From assembly GCA_937951975.1 (NCBI GenBank), contig CALGAJ010000129.1:1-15210 (forward strand): a stretch of 15,210 nt of DNA, given 5' to 3'. The stretch is from an uncultured Desulfotignum sp. Its GTDB lineage: Bacteria; Desulfobacterota; Desulfobacteria; Desulfobacterales; Desulfobacteraceae. The notes under the pieces are model-generated. The model worked only from the letters and a program-made list of their open reading frames with translations, made no database searches and was not told the DNA's origin. Positions 6,411 to 14,800 of this stretch are shown one piece after another. Within the stretch, counting starts at the first letter, position 1, and each line of letters opens with the position of its first letter. A program made the position numbers and the translations under genes.

Positions 6411-8726
6411 ATGATGGAAGAGACTGCATCCGCCGCCGGATCCGTAGACCAGGCCCTGTTGATGCTGAATAGAAACATTCAGGATTACCAGCGTCTTCAG
6501 CCCGTGTCCTTTGAAACGTTTTTGAGCATGCTCAACGCCAATCCGGCCCGGATTCTGAGAAATATTTTCCAGTCGTTTCACGATATGGTCAAAGCGCATG
6601 TGGATGAATATGAAGAACCCCTGGATGAAGACCGGGCCGAGCCGATTTTTACCCGGTATGATTGTACCCGGTTGTTTGTGGAAGGGTCGGACAATCCATA
6701 TTTCCCGGACATGCTGTTTGCCAACCGGTTCATGAAACAGATGGAATACCTGCGCCACGGGGCCCAGCAGAACCGGATCTATATTTTTCACGGCCCCCAC
6801 GGGTGCGGCAAAAGCACGTTTTTGAACAATCTGCTCAAGAAATTTGAACAATACGCCAATACGGAAGAAGGACTCCGGTATGAGGTGGTATGGCGTTTGA
6901 ACATCAAAAAGCTTCAGGAAAAATGCCATTCATACCCCCCATCCGCTTTTGAACAGTGGATGCATCTGATGGAAACAAAAGAAACGGAAAATGATAACGA
7001 CTTGCACGTCAAAGACCGGTTTGTGAGCGTCCAGGAAAATGATTTTATTGAAATTCCCTGCCTGGCCCATGATAATCCGTTCCTGGTGATTCCCAAGGAT
7101 CAGCGCCGGGGCGTGCTTGATGAACTGATCAAAAATGATCAGTTCAAATGGCAGCTGTTTACGGAAAAAGAATATGAATGGGTGTTTACCGAAGACACCT
7201 GCACCGTGTGTTCTTCGATTTATCACACCCTGCTTGAACTGTTCCAGGATCCCAAAACCGTTTTCAATATGCTTTTTGCCAGGCCGTATTACGTGAACCG
7301 GCGGATCGGCAATGGCATCTCGGTGTTCAACCCCGGAGATCAGCCGTCCAAGCACAACATCATCTCCAATCAGATGCTCCAGAACCGCATCAATTCCTTA
7401 TTTCAGGATTCCAATCTCATTCAGTACACCTATTCCCATTTTGCCAAGATCCACAATGGGATCTATGCGCTGATGGACATCAAATCCCATAATGTGGACC
7501 GACTGGTGGCGCTGCACAATATCATTTCCGAAGGCATTCACAAGGTGGAAAACATGGAGGAACGGGTGGATGCCCTGTTTTTTGCGCTGATGAACCCGGA
7601 AGACAAAAAAAATCTGAACGATTTTCCCTCTTTTGAAGACCGGATCCGGTATATTGACATTCCGTATGTACTGGACTGGAAGACGGAAGTCAAAATCTAT
7701 ATGGATATCTTCGGCCGGCACATTGACGGCAGTTTTCTGCCCATGGTGCTGGACAACTTTGCCCGGATCATAGTATGTACACGGTGTCAAAAAAAATCAC
7801 CGGCCCTGGAAGCCTGGATTCCTCAGCCGGAAAAGTATCGGAATTTTTGTGATGATCAGCTCATGCTGTTGAAAATGGAACTGTTTTCAGGCAATGTTCC
7901 CAAATGGCTGGATGATGAAGACGTGCGCAATCTGGATAAAAAAAAGTTCAAACTGATCATTGCGGAATCAGAAACCTGCGGCCAGGAAGGTTGGTCCGGC
8001 CGGGATGCCATCAAGATTTTCGATGAATTTTATTCCAGATATGCCAGGGAAGACCGGTTGATCAATATGACCGATCTGTGTACTTTTTTCAACAGGTTTG
8101 ACAGTCAGCCTGAAAAAATGCTGCCCCAGGGATTTTTGAACCGTCTGCTTCGCATGTACGATTATTCCGTACTCCAGCAGGTCAAGGAATCGTTGTATTA
8201 TTACAATGAAGAACAGATTTCCAGAGATATCAAACATTATATCTCTGCTGTCACCCATGAACTCAATTCCATGGTGACATGCATTTTCACCAAAGAAAAA
8301 CTGCATGTCACCGACGCATTTTTAGAAAGCATTGAAAACCGGTTTCTGTCGGAAAAACCGGATGCCAGAGCCCGGCAGCAGATCAGAGATGATGTGCTCA
8401 AGGAATTTACCACCCGTGCTTTGACCCAGGAAATGATGATTCAGGGCAAAGCCATCACCGACACCCGGTTGTTTGCATTTTTACATGAAAAATATATACA
8501 TAATCTCAAAAAACAGGTCCTGGCGCCGTTTGTGGCCAATGAAAATTTCAGAAACGCCATCAAGGATTTTGATACCAAAAAATTCAAAACCCACGACAAA
8601 CGCATCAAAAAAGATGTCACTTTTCTCATTGACAATTTGTCCGCCAAATTCGGCTATACCAGCCAGGGGGCCAATGAGGTCTGTATCTATGTCATTGACC
8701 ATGACCTGGCTGGTAAATTCAAATAA
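6411..8726 (+). CDS. Second, divergent PrkA-family AAA+ protein
   Basis: The 771-aa product is longer than usual PrkA but follows the family order. An N-terminal SFETFLSMLNANP block matches the PrkA 'DYLEIVKENP' region. P-loop GPHGCGKST is at residues 128-136 (K134). AHDNPFLVIPKDQRRGVLDE parallels HEDPLHLIPHHLR of B. subtilis PrkA. RRIGNGISVFNPGD parallels KRTGIGTFSPSD. The Walker B-like stretch is NGIYALMDIK with D356; the next residue is Ile, where the first copy has Glu. LMNPED fits a sensor position, and IDIPYVLDWKTEVKIY fits VPYNLKVTEEERIY. Two CxxC pairs occur, C264/C267 and C456/C459. The C-terminal ~270 residues are helical and charged. It is only distantly related to the first copy, so this is not a recent duplication. 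It starts 3 bases after spoVR and may form a mixed complex with the first copy (inference). Kinase or protease activity cannot be judged from sequence. Confidence 0.82.
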   Translation: MMEETASAAGSVDQALLMLNRNIQDYQRLQPVSFETFLSMLNANPARILRNIFQSFHDMVKAHVDEYEEPLDEDRAEPIFTRYDCTRLFVEGSDNPYFPDMLFANRFMKQMEYLRHGAQQNRIYIFHGPHGCGKSTFLNNLLKKFEQYANTEEGLRYEVVWRLNIKKLQEKCHSYPPSAFEQWMHLMETKETENDNDLHVKDRFVSVQENDFIEIPCLAHDNPFLVIPKDQRRGVLDELIKNDQFKWQLFTEKEYEWVFTEDTCTVCSSIYHTLLELFQDPKTVFNMLFARPYYVNRRIGNGISVFNPGDQPSKHNIISNQMLQNRINSLFQDSNLIQYTYSHFAKIHNGIYALMDIKSHNVDRLVALHNIISEGIHKVENMEERVDALFFALMNPEDKKNLNDFPSFEDRIRYIDIPYVLDWKTEVKIYMDIFGRHIDGSFLPMVLDNFARIIVCTRCQKKSPALEAWIPQPEKYRNFCDDQLMLLKMELFSGNVPKWLDDEDVRNLDKKKFKLIIAESETCGQEGWSGRDAIKIFDEFYSRYAREDRLINMTDLCTFFNRFDSQPEKMLPQGFLNRLLRMYDYSVLQQVKESLYYYNEEQISRDIKHYISAVTHELNSMVTCIFTKEKLHVTDAFLESIENRFLSEKPDARARQQIRDDVLKEFTTRALTQEMMIQGKAITDTRLFAFLHEKYIHNLKKQVLAPFVANENFRNAIKDFDTKKFKTHDKRIKKDVTFLIDNLSAKFGYTSQGANEVCIYVIDHDLAGKFK

Positions 8727-8735
8727 AATCATTTC

Positions 8736-11700
8736 ATGATATCCGATATTATTGAACATATGCTGTCCCAGGACAGCCCCCTTGTACTCACACGCCAGAA
8801 CGGATCCCACAAAGCCTGGCTGGCCGCCCGGATGTTTCAACGTCTGAACCGGGATCTGCTGGTGGTGATGCCGGATCCGGGTCAGGCAGAAACCTTTGTC
8901 AACGACCTGCAATTTTTTTTGCCCAACCGGAAAAATGCCATTCAGTTTTTTCCCGGTTATGCCATCCTGCCGTTCAAATCCTTGTCTCATCACCGGCAGA
9001 CATCTTTGCGCCGGATGGCGGTGCTGTCCAGATTATCCGCATCCGGAACCGGACCCTATCTGGTGGTGACCAGTATTGACACGCTGCTGTGCAAACTGAT
9101 ACCCAAAACCCGGATGACCCGGCATTCAGAACTGGTGATGGCCAATGAAGAAACCGATCGGAATGCGTTGATTCACCAGCTGGAGGCCGGCGGTTATCAT
9201 CGGGTGTCTCTGGTGGAGGATCCCGGAGAATATGCGGTGCGGGGCGGCATACTGGACCTGTTTGTTCCCGGGATGCCCCGGCCGGTCCGTATGGAATTTT
9301 TCGGAGACCTGGTGGAATCCATCCGCAGTTTTTCTCCGTATACCCAGCGGGGAGTCAAGGAATTGTCCGAAGTGATCGTGACGCCGGCCACAGAAGCTGT
9401 ATTGCTGGATCAAGATCAGCCCCATGTTCTGGCACGGCTCAGAGCCCAGGCTAAAGCCGCCGGACTGGACGATGCAAAAATCCGGGAATATGTCACCCAG
9501 ATTCGTCAGACCGGCCGGTTTGCCGGGATCGAGACCATGCTTTCAATGGTGTATGATACCTTGGATGATAGCTTTGATTATCTGTCGGATGACTTTTGCG
9601 TCATCTGGGATTTTCCGGAAATTCTGGCGGAAAAGGCCAATGATTTTGAGAATCAGACCCGGCAGAATTATCAGACCCTGGTGGCGGAAAAACGCCTGGG
9701 AGGGGATCCGGACCAGTGTCTGTTACCGTTTGACCGGGTAGCGGAACGGATCGGCCAGACCCCGCATCTGACGTTTGATGACCTTGCCTTGACCCGGACC
9801 CGGACCGGTAAAACCGTATTTTCATTTCATCCGGAAACCATTGACATTCTGCCGGGCAATCAGGCAATAAAAAATCGGTCGGACACCCCGTTGAAACCCC
9901 TGGTGGACTGGATCAATGCCCGGGTGAACGCCGGCAGCAAAATCGTGTGTGTACTGCACCAGGAAGCCCAGGTTCAGCGACTGATCGCGCTGCTGGCCCC
10001 TTACGGCCTGACGCCGGCCCCGCTGAAAACCATTCAGGATGCAGAATCCCGGGGTGCCGGGCTGTATTTTCTGGTGGGCACCTTGTCCACCGGATTTGTG
10101 TTGACAGACCATCACCTGGTGTTGATCACGGAAGAGGAGATTTTCGGCAAAAAACGGGTGCGGCGCGTCATGCGGTCCTCCCGGGACCTGAAAACCGAAA
10201 TGATCGCACCTGAAGAGCTGGAAAACGGGGATATCGTGGTGCATGCCGAGCACGGAGTCGGGCGGTATGACGGGCTGGTCAATCTGGATGTGGGCAGAAT
10301 TTCCCAGGATTTCATCAAAATCGTGTACCAGGATGAAGACACCTTGTACCTGCCGGTGGACCGCATGGAGATGATCGGTAAATATATCGGTGTGGACGGT
10401 CACAAACCGGTACTGGACAAAATCGGTTCCAAAGCCTGGATCAAGTCCAAGGCCAAAGCCAGAAAAGAAGTGGAAAAGATGGCGGCGGACCTGCTGGATC
10501 TGTATGCAAAACGAAAGATCAATAAAGGGTTTTCCTTTAGCCGGCCCGACAATTATTACCAGGATTTTGAAACCACGTTTCCCTATGAGGAAACCAGAGA
10601 CCAGCTCAAAGCCATTGATGAGGTGCATCTGGATATGGAGTCGGATACGCCCATGGACCGGCTGGTGTGCGGCGATGTGGGATACGGCAAAACCGAAGTG
10701 GCGATCCGGGCCGCGTTCAAGGCGGTCAATGACGGCAAACAGGTGGCGATGGTGGTCCCGACCACCATTCTGGCGGAACAGCATCTGGCCACATTCCGGG
10801 AACGGTTCAAGAATTATCCCGTGAACATTGCCGGGCTGTCCCGGTTCCGGTCCCGCAAAGAACAGACAGCGATCCTTGATCAGATGGCAGACGGCCGGAT
10901 GGATATTGTCATCGGCACCCACCGGCTTTTGCAGAAGGATGTGGCGTTCAAATCATTGGGACTGCTGGTGATAGACGAGGAACAGCGGTTCGGAGTCCGG
11001 CACAAGGAGGTGTTGAAAAAGAAACGCAGCACCGTGGATGTGCTGGCGTTAAGTGCCACCCCCATTCCCAGGACCCTGCACCTGTCTTTGAGCGGAATGC
11101 GGGATATCAGCGTGATCAAAACCCCGCCTGCGGACCGCCAGCCCATCATTTCCTACATCACCCCGTATGAAGATGCGGTTGTCAAAGACGCCATCAGCAA
11201 AGAACTGGCCCGGGACGGCCAGGTGTTTTTTGTTCACAACAATATCAAGACCATATTCAAGGTGGCGGACAACCTGAAAAAACTGGTGCCGGACGCCCGC
11301 ATCGGCGTGGCCCACGGCCGGTTGTCCGAAGCGGAGCTGGAACGGGTCATGCTGGCATTTGTCAATATGGAGATCAACCTGCTGGTGTGCACCACCATTA
11401 TTGAATCCGGCCTGGACATTCCATCGGCCAACACCATGATCATCGACAAAGCCGAACGGTTCGGCCTGTCCCAGATCTATCAGCTGCGGGGCCGGATCGG
11501 AAGAGGGGACCATCAGGCCTATGCCTACCTGTTTGTTTCCGATGAATCCCGGATCTCCAAAGATGCCAGAAAACGCCTGGCCGCACTCATGGAATACCGG
11601 GATCTGGGATCCGGGTTTCAAATTGCCATGAAAGACCTGCAGATCAGAGGCGCGGGCACGGCTCTGGGCGCGTCCCAGTCCGGACATATTGCGGCGGTGG

Positions 11701-12212
11701 GATATGATCTGTTTTTAAAACTGCTGGATCAGGCGGTTCATGACCTGAAAGGGGACACCCATGTGGAACCTTTGGATCCGGAAATCAATGTCAGTCTGTC
11801 CACAGGATTTCCTGAAACATATATCGAATCCGTTTCCCAGCGCCTGACCCTGTACCGCAGACTGTCCCGGCTCACGTCTTTATCAGACATATCAGATATG
11901 AAAAAAGAACTGGTGGACCGATACGGTCCGCTGCCCCGTCCGGCTGAAAACATGCTGTTGAAGATCATGCTGCGGGTACTGGCCATTCAGTGCGGTGTTC
12001 AGCGGCTGGATATCGATCCGTCGGCCCTGGTGCTGACTTTTTCTTTGCCGCACCTGCCGTTGCCTTTGCCGGAACTGGAAAAAAAATGGCAGCCAGTGGC
12101 ACCCTTCAAATGGATCAAAAAAGAGTGTGTTCAGTTCATTTTAGGTTTCAAACCCAACCAGACCGCCAAGGCCCTGGTTAAAACCAAGCAGATCCTGTCC
12201 GCCATGACCTGA
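8736..12212 (+). CDS. mfd: Transcription-repair coupling factor Mfd
   Basis: Mfd pushes RNA polymerase stalled at DNA damage off the template and recruits UvrA to begin nucleotide excision repair. The 1158-aa length matches E. coli (1148). In order: a UvrB-like N-terminal region (about 1-350, with GEYAVRGGILDLFVPG and RMEFFGD); an RNA polymerase interaction domain beginning at LENGDIVVHAEHGVGRY (about 495-565); a RecG-like translocase with Walker A GDVGYGKTE (646-654, K652), DEEQ box (747-750) and LSATPIPRTL; the second RecA lobe with TTIIESGLDIP and QLRGRIGRGDHQAYAY; the DLQIRGAGTALGASQSGHI segment; and the C-terminal TRCF domain. It starts 9 bases after the second PrkA gene without an obvious Shine-Dalgarno or promoter, so it may be read from the upstream transcript. 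An in-frame ATG at 8760 is an alternative start. Nothing essential appears missing. Confidence 0.98.
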   Translation: MISDIIEHMLSQDSPLVLTRQNGSHKAWLAARMFQRLNRDLLVVMPDPGQAETFVNDLQFFLPNRKNAIQFFPGYAILPFKSLSHHRQTSLRRMAVLSRLSASGTGPYLVVTSIDTLLCKLIPKTRMTRHSELVMANEETDRNALIHQLEAGGYHRVSLVEDPGEYAVRGGILDLFVPGMPRPVRMEFFGDLVESIRSFSPYTQRGVKELSEVIVTPATEAVLLDQDQPHVLARLRAQAKAAGLDDAKIREYVTQIRQTGRFAGIETMLSMVYDTLDDSFDYLSDDFCVIWDFPEILAEKANDFENQTRQNYQTLVAEKRLGGDPDQCLLPFDRVAERIGQTPHLTFDDLALTRTRTGKTVFSFHPETIDILPGNQAIKNRSDTPLKPLVDWINARVNAGSKIVCVLHQEAQVQRLIALLAPYGLTPAPLKTIQDAESRGAGLYFLVGTLSTGFVLTDHHLVLITEEEIFGKKRVRRVMRSSRDLKTEMIAPEELENGDIVVHAEHGVGRYDGLVNLDVGRISQDFIKIVYQDEDTLYLPVDRMEMIGKYIGVDGHKPVLDKIGSKAWIKSKAKARKEVEKMAADLLDLYAKRKINKGFSFSRPDNYYQDFETTFPYEETRDQLKAIDEVHLDMESDTPMDRLVCGDVGYGKTEVAIRAAFKAVNDGKQVAMVVPTTILAEQHLATFRERFKNYPVNIAGLSRFRSRKEQTAILDQMADGRMDIVIGTHRLLQKDVAFKSLGLLVIDEEQRFGVRHKEVLKKKRSTVDVLALSATPIPRTLHLSLSGMRDISVIKTPPADRQPIISYITPYEDAVVKDAISKELARDGQVFFVHNNIKTIFKVADNLKKLVPDARIGVAHGRLSEAELERVMLAFVNMEINLLVCTTIIESGLDIPSANTMIIDKAERFGLSQIYQLRGRIGRGDHQAYAYLFVSDESRISKDARKRLAALMEYRDLGSGFQIAMKDLQIRGAGTALGASQSGHIAAVGYDLFLKLLDQAVHDLKGDTHVEPLDPEINVSLSTGFPETYIESVSQRLTLYRRLSRLTSLSDISDMKKELVDRYGPLPRPAENMLLKIMLRVLAIQCGVQRLDIDPSALVLTFSLPHLPLPLPELEKKWQPVAPFKWIKKECVQFILGFKPNQTAKALVKTKQILSAMT

Positions 12213-12229
12213 TGGTTTTCAAGTCCGTC

Positions 12230-12247
12230 TGCTTGTCAAGCACGTGC
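12230..12247 (+). repeat. Overlapping palindromes in the gap between mfd and the cyclase gene
   Basis: TGCTTG-T-CAAGCA (12230-12242) is a perfect 6-bp inverted repeat and overlaps the palindrome GCACGTGC (12240-12247). They fill much of the 64-base gap (12213-12276). The dyads could be an operator or RNA hairpin; no T-tract follows, and I see no convincing -35/-10 pair here. A GTG inside the second palindrome (12244) is an unlikely start for the cyclase gene. Confidence 0.35.
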
Positions 12248-12263
12248 GGGATTTTCTGGATCT

Positions 12264-12270
12264 GGAAAGG
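12264..12270 (+). promoter_or_regulatory. Ribosome binding site deciding the cyclase start
   Basis: GGAAAGG lies 6 bases before the ATG at 12277 and favours it over the in-frame GTG at 12244, which has no such site. Confidence 0.65.
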
Positions 12271-12276
12271 ATTATC

Positions 12277-13926
12277 ATGATATTCTCACAGATACCGGAT
12301 ATCCAGCGGTTTGAACGTTTGGCATTCAGGAAAAAAAATGTGCTGGGACTTCTGCTGACGTTCAGCCGCCGCCTGCTCAACGCCCGGCAGGCGGGATTGC
12401 TTTACGGCACCAATCATACCGGGGAACGGTTTTTGCCGCCCCGTCAGTGGGACCGGGGCGTGGTGCATCAGCTCACCGGTCAGGGATTGTCCGGATTCGG
12501 CCTTAAATGGGTGGGACCGACCCTGCTCCGGTGGTTCAATATTTCCCCCATCTGGCTGTACAAAAGAGATGTCCAGGGCCGGCGGATACCGACGGACGGG
12601 GTGATTGCCAATGTGATCCGTAAACACAGTGAATATTATGCCAGCGGCATCAAAATGCTGTTCACCGACCATATCCCCCGGGAAAAGATGGCTGATGATC
12701 CATCCAGTGAACACATGACGGTGATCGCCTATGACGGGCAGCAGTTTGAAATACTGCCGGATATGCAGGTGAATATGAATATCATTCACTGGTTCAAACC
12801 GAATAATTTCATCTCCGTGTACATTCCCGACTATGGCGCCATTGTTCTCAACACGGTGGAGCCGCGGTTGTTTGAAAAAACAGGGGAGGATCCGGTCTCT
12901 TATCCCCGGGAATTGAAAAACCGGCTGGGGCAGCTGATATCAGCCATAGAAATTGCATCCATCGCCCATCTCGGCCAGGCCAAAGGCCGACGGGCCGCCA
13001 GAATCATCTGGCGCAAGGAAAGAAACCTGAGAAAAACATTCCTTGAAATGAATGAAAAAGCCCAAAAAATGGATGCATTGAACAAACATCTGGCGTCGGT
13101 GGGTGCTGTCACTGAAGATCAGCTGAACATGTCACCGGTGATTGAACCCAACGGGGTGTTCGCATTCATGGATATGGTATCTTCCAGCCGGATGCGCACC
13201 CGCCTGTCCCCCAAAGATTTTTTTCTGGTACTCAATTTGTGCCATGAAATAACGGCAAAAACAGCGGCTGTATATGGGTGCCGGGTGGATAATTTTATGG
13301 GGGATGCCGTGTTTCTGGAAAGTATCCCGCTGTTCGATCCGCCGGATCGGGAGGTGCCTTCCAGCCTGTCGGAGCGGGTCATGATCATGATCCTGGCACT
13401 CACGGCGGTGCTCACTCAGATCCGGGCCCTGGCGCAGGGTGCGCACCCCATGGATCCGGACCGGCAGGTGGCCCGGTTGGGGAAAACCCATGACATCGTT
13501 ATTGGATTCCGGGCCGGCATATCTTTTGGTTCGGCCCTGGTAGGTCCTTTGGGCAGCAGAGACCGGCGGGTTGTCACCAGCATCGGCAAACCGGTCGATA
13601 TGGCATCCCGTCTGGAAAGTTCCGGCCAAACAAACGGGATTCACATTGAAAATAAACTGCGGGAGATCCTTGAAAACGCCACGATTTATCCCGGCACTCC
13701 GGTTTTGTGGAAACTGGCGGTAACAGATACGGACGCTTTGCCTCAACCCAATATCCCGTTCCTTAATTTTCTTGCAAACCGCTTTCACCTGACACCGCCG
13801 GTGATCCGGAAAATGCCCCCGGTTTCTTATAAAGATTTCAGCAGCAACGATACCTATCTGATCTGCTGTGACCCGGGATGTGAGGACTTAAATTCAAAAG
13901 TCACCAGTGTCTGTGCCGGTATTTAA
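12277..13926 (+). CDS. Class III nucleotidyl cyclase-domain protein with altered substrate-site residues
   Basis: The 549-aa product has an unrecognised N-terminal region (about 1-240), probably a sensory or input domain without clear membrane segments. A charged helical linker (about 245-285) follows, then a class III adenylate/guanylate cyclase domain (about 295-470) and a tail. The metal-binding aspartates are D299 (FMDMVSSS) and D343 (NFMGDAVF), 44 residues apart as in mammalian adenylyl cyclase. IGKPVDMASRLES ends with the conserved arginine R445. Two usual residues differ: the base-recognising lysine four before D343 is N339, and the transition-state asparagine four before R445 is D441. 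T434 fits the threonine seen in many bacterial adenylyl cyclases. Whether it makes cAMP, another product or nothing is open. The last 25 residues hold four cysteines (CC-x3-C then C). The gene follows mfd by 64 bases, and its stop is 3 bases from the convergent aminotransferase gene. Confidence 0.87.
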   Translation: MIFSQIPDIQRFERLAFRKKNVLGLLLTFSRRLLNARQAGLLYGTNHTGERFLPPRQWDRGVVHQLTGQGLSGFGLKWVGPTLLRWFNISPIWLYKRDVQGRRIPTDGVIANVIRKHSEYYASGIKMLFTDHIPREKMADDPSSEHMTVIAYDGQQFEILPDMQVNMNIIHWFKPNNFISVYIPDYGAIVLNTVEPRLFEKTGEDPVSYPRELKNRLGQLISAIEIASIAHLGQAKGRRAARIIWRKERNLRKTFLEMNEKAQKMDALNKHLASVGAVTEDQLNMSPVIEPNGVFAFMDMVSSSRMRTRLSPKDFFLVLNLCHEITAKTAAVYGCRVDNFMGDAVFLESIPLFDPPDREVPSSLSERVMIMILALTAVLTQIRALAQGAHPMDPDRQVARLGKTHDIVIGFRAGISFGSALVGPLGSRDRRVVTSIGKPVDMASRLESSGQTNGIHIENKLREILENATIYPGTPVLWKLAVTDTDALPQPNIPFLNFLANRFHLTPPVIRKMPPVSYKDFSSNDTYLICCDPGCEDLNSKVTSVCAGI

Positions 13927-13929
13927 ACA

Positions 13930-14784
13930 TCAGGTCCGGTTGTTTCCGGGTTGAAATGCTTTGGAATGGTCGGCCAGGGCCGTCATCAGGGTTTGGGTAT
14001 TCAAACCGGGCCTGCCGGTTCCAACAGGGGTGTCATCGATCCGGACCACCGGGACCACCCCTTTGTTGGTGCCGGTGATGAACACCTCGTCGGCGGTGAG
14101 CAGTTTTTCCAGGGGGATGGGGGATTCAGACACCTCAAACCGGTCTCTGGCCAAAGACAGGATCACTTTCCGGGTGATGCCTTTGAGGATGCCGTCCGCC
14201 GGCGGGGTGACCAGGGTATTGCCGAAAAATGCAAACAGATTGCTGGTGGTGCATTCCAGAGCATTATGGTGTTTGTCTATGTAAATCACTTCCATGGCCC
14301 CGGCAGCACGGGCCCGGGCCATTGCCATGGCCGCGGGGAGATAGGCCGTCACTTTTGCACCGGCCAAAGGCCGTTCCTGGACCAGGGTGATCACTTTGAT
14401 TCCCTGAGTATACCACGAGTCCGGCAGTTTATTGATGGGAGTGACCATGACGATCAGCCGGGGGCGGCCGGTGGGGGTCAGAAAATCAGGGCTGGAACCG
14501 CCGGTGATCACAATGCGGATGTTCGTTTCATCCAGATCCGGATTTTTTTCCAGGGTCTGAAATACGATCTGATTGATTTTTTCAGCGGTCCAGGGCAGGT
14601 TCAATCCGATTTTCTGTCCGGAATCCATGAGCCGGTCAATATGCTCATTGACAAAATAGGGCCGGCCGTGAAAAGTGCGCATGATATCGCAAACACCAAT
14701 TCCCCGGAGAACGGCCAGATCATCCACCGGGATCATTGCCTCATGGGCCGGTACAAATACGCCGTCCACATAATAAACGGTCAT
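13930..14784 (-). CDS. Fold-type IV PLP aminotransferase (branched-chain / D-amino acid aminotransferase family)
   Basis: The 284-aa product has the length and layout of class IV aminotransferases (D-alanine aminotransferase, BCAT, aminodeoxychorismate lyase). FVNEHIDRLMDSGQKIGL carries the phosphate-binding arginine R51 and closely resembles the D-alanine aminotransferase segment. The PLP lysine is K144 in AGAKVTAYLP, and E177 in ALECTTSNLF is the glutamate that binds the PLP pyridine nitrogen. GILKGITRKVIL and EVFITGTNKGVVPV complete the cofactor site. The R-x-H carboxylate trap of Bacillus D-alanine aminotransferase is absent: TGGSSPDFL takes its place, so a strict D-alanine enzyme is unlikely and a branched-chain or other specificity is plausible. 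Specificity cannot be settled from sequence. It is the only minus-strand gene, convergent with the cyclase gene. The start at 14784 is set by AAGGAG. Confidence 0.92.
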   Translation of the reverse strand: MTVYYVDGVFVPAHEAMIPVDDLAVLRGIGVCDIMRTFHGRPYFVNEHIDRLMDSGQKIGLNLPWTAEKINQIVFQTLEKNPDLDETNIRIVITGGSSPDFLTPTGRPRLIVMVTPINKLPDSWYTQGIKVITLVQERPLAGAKVTAYLPAAMAMARARAAGAMEVIYIDKHHNALECTTSNLFAFFGNTLVTPPADGILKGITRKVILSLARDRFEVSESPIPLEKLLTADEVFITGTNKGVVPVVRIDDTPVGTGRPGLNTQTLMTALADHSKAFQPGNNRT

Positions 14785-14794
14785 GAAAAAAAAT

Positions 14795-14800
14795 CTCCTT
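14795..14800 (-). promoter_or_regulatory. Ribosome binding site of the aminotransferase gene
   Basis: AAGGAG on the minus strand is separated from the ATG by 10 bases that include eight consecutive T (14786-14793 on this strand as A). The site fixes the start; the spacing is slightly long and would change with slippage in the T8 run. Confidence 0.75.

Noticed and set aside
9822..10922. A 366-codon open frame on the minus strand
   Set aside because: It lies wholly inside mfd, whose domains and motifs are unmistakable; the His/Phe/Pro-rich translation is typical of antisense shadow.
13927..13950. A bidirectional terminator between the convergent cyclase and aminotransferase genes
   Set aside because: The stops are 3 bases apart, and the only nearby dyad is a 4-bp CCGG pairing without T-tracts.
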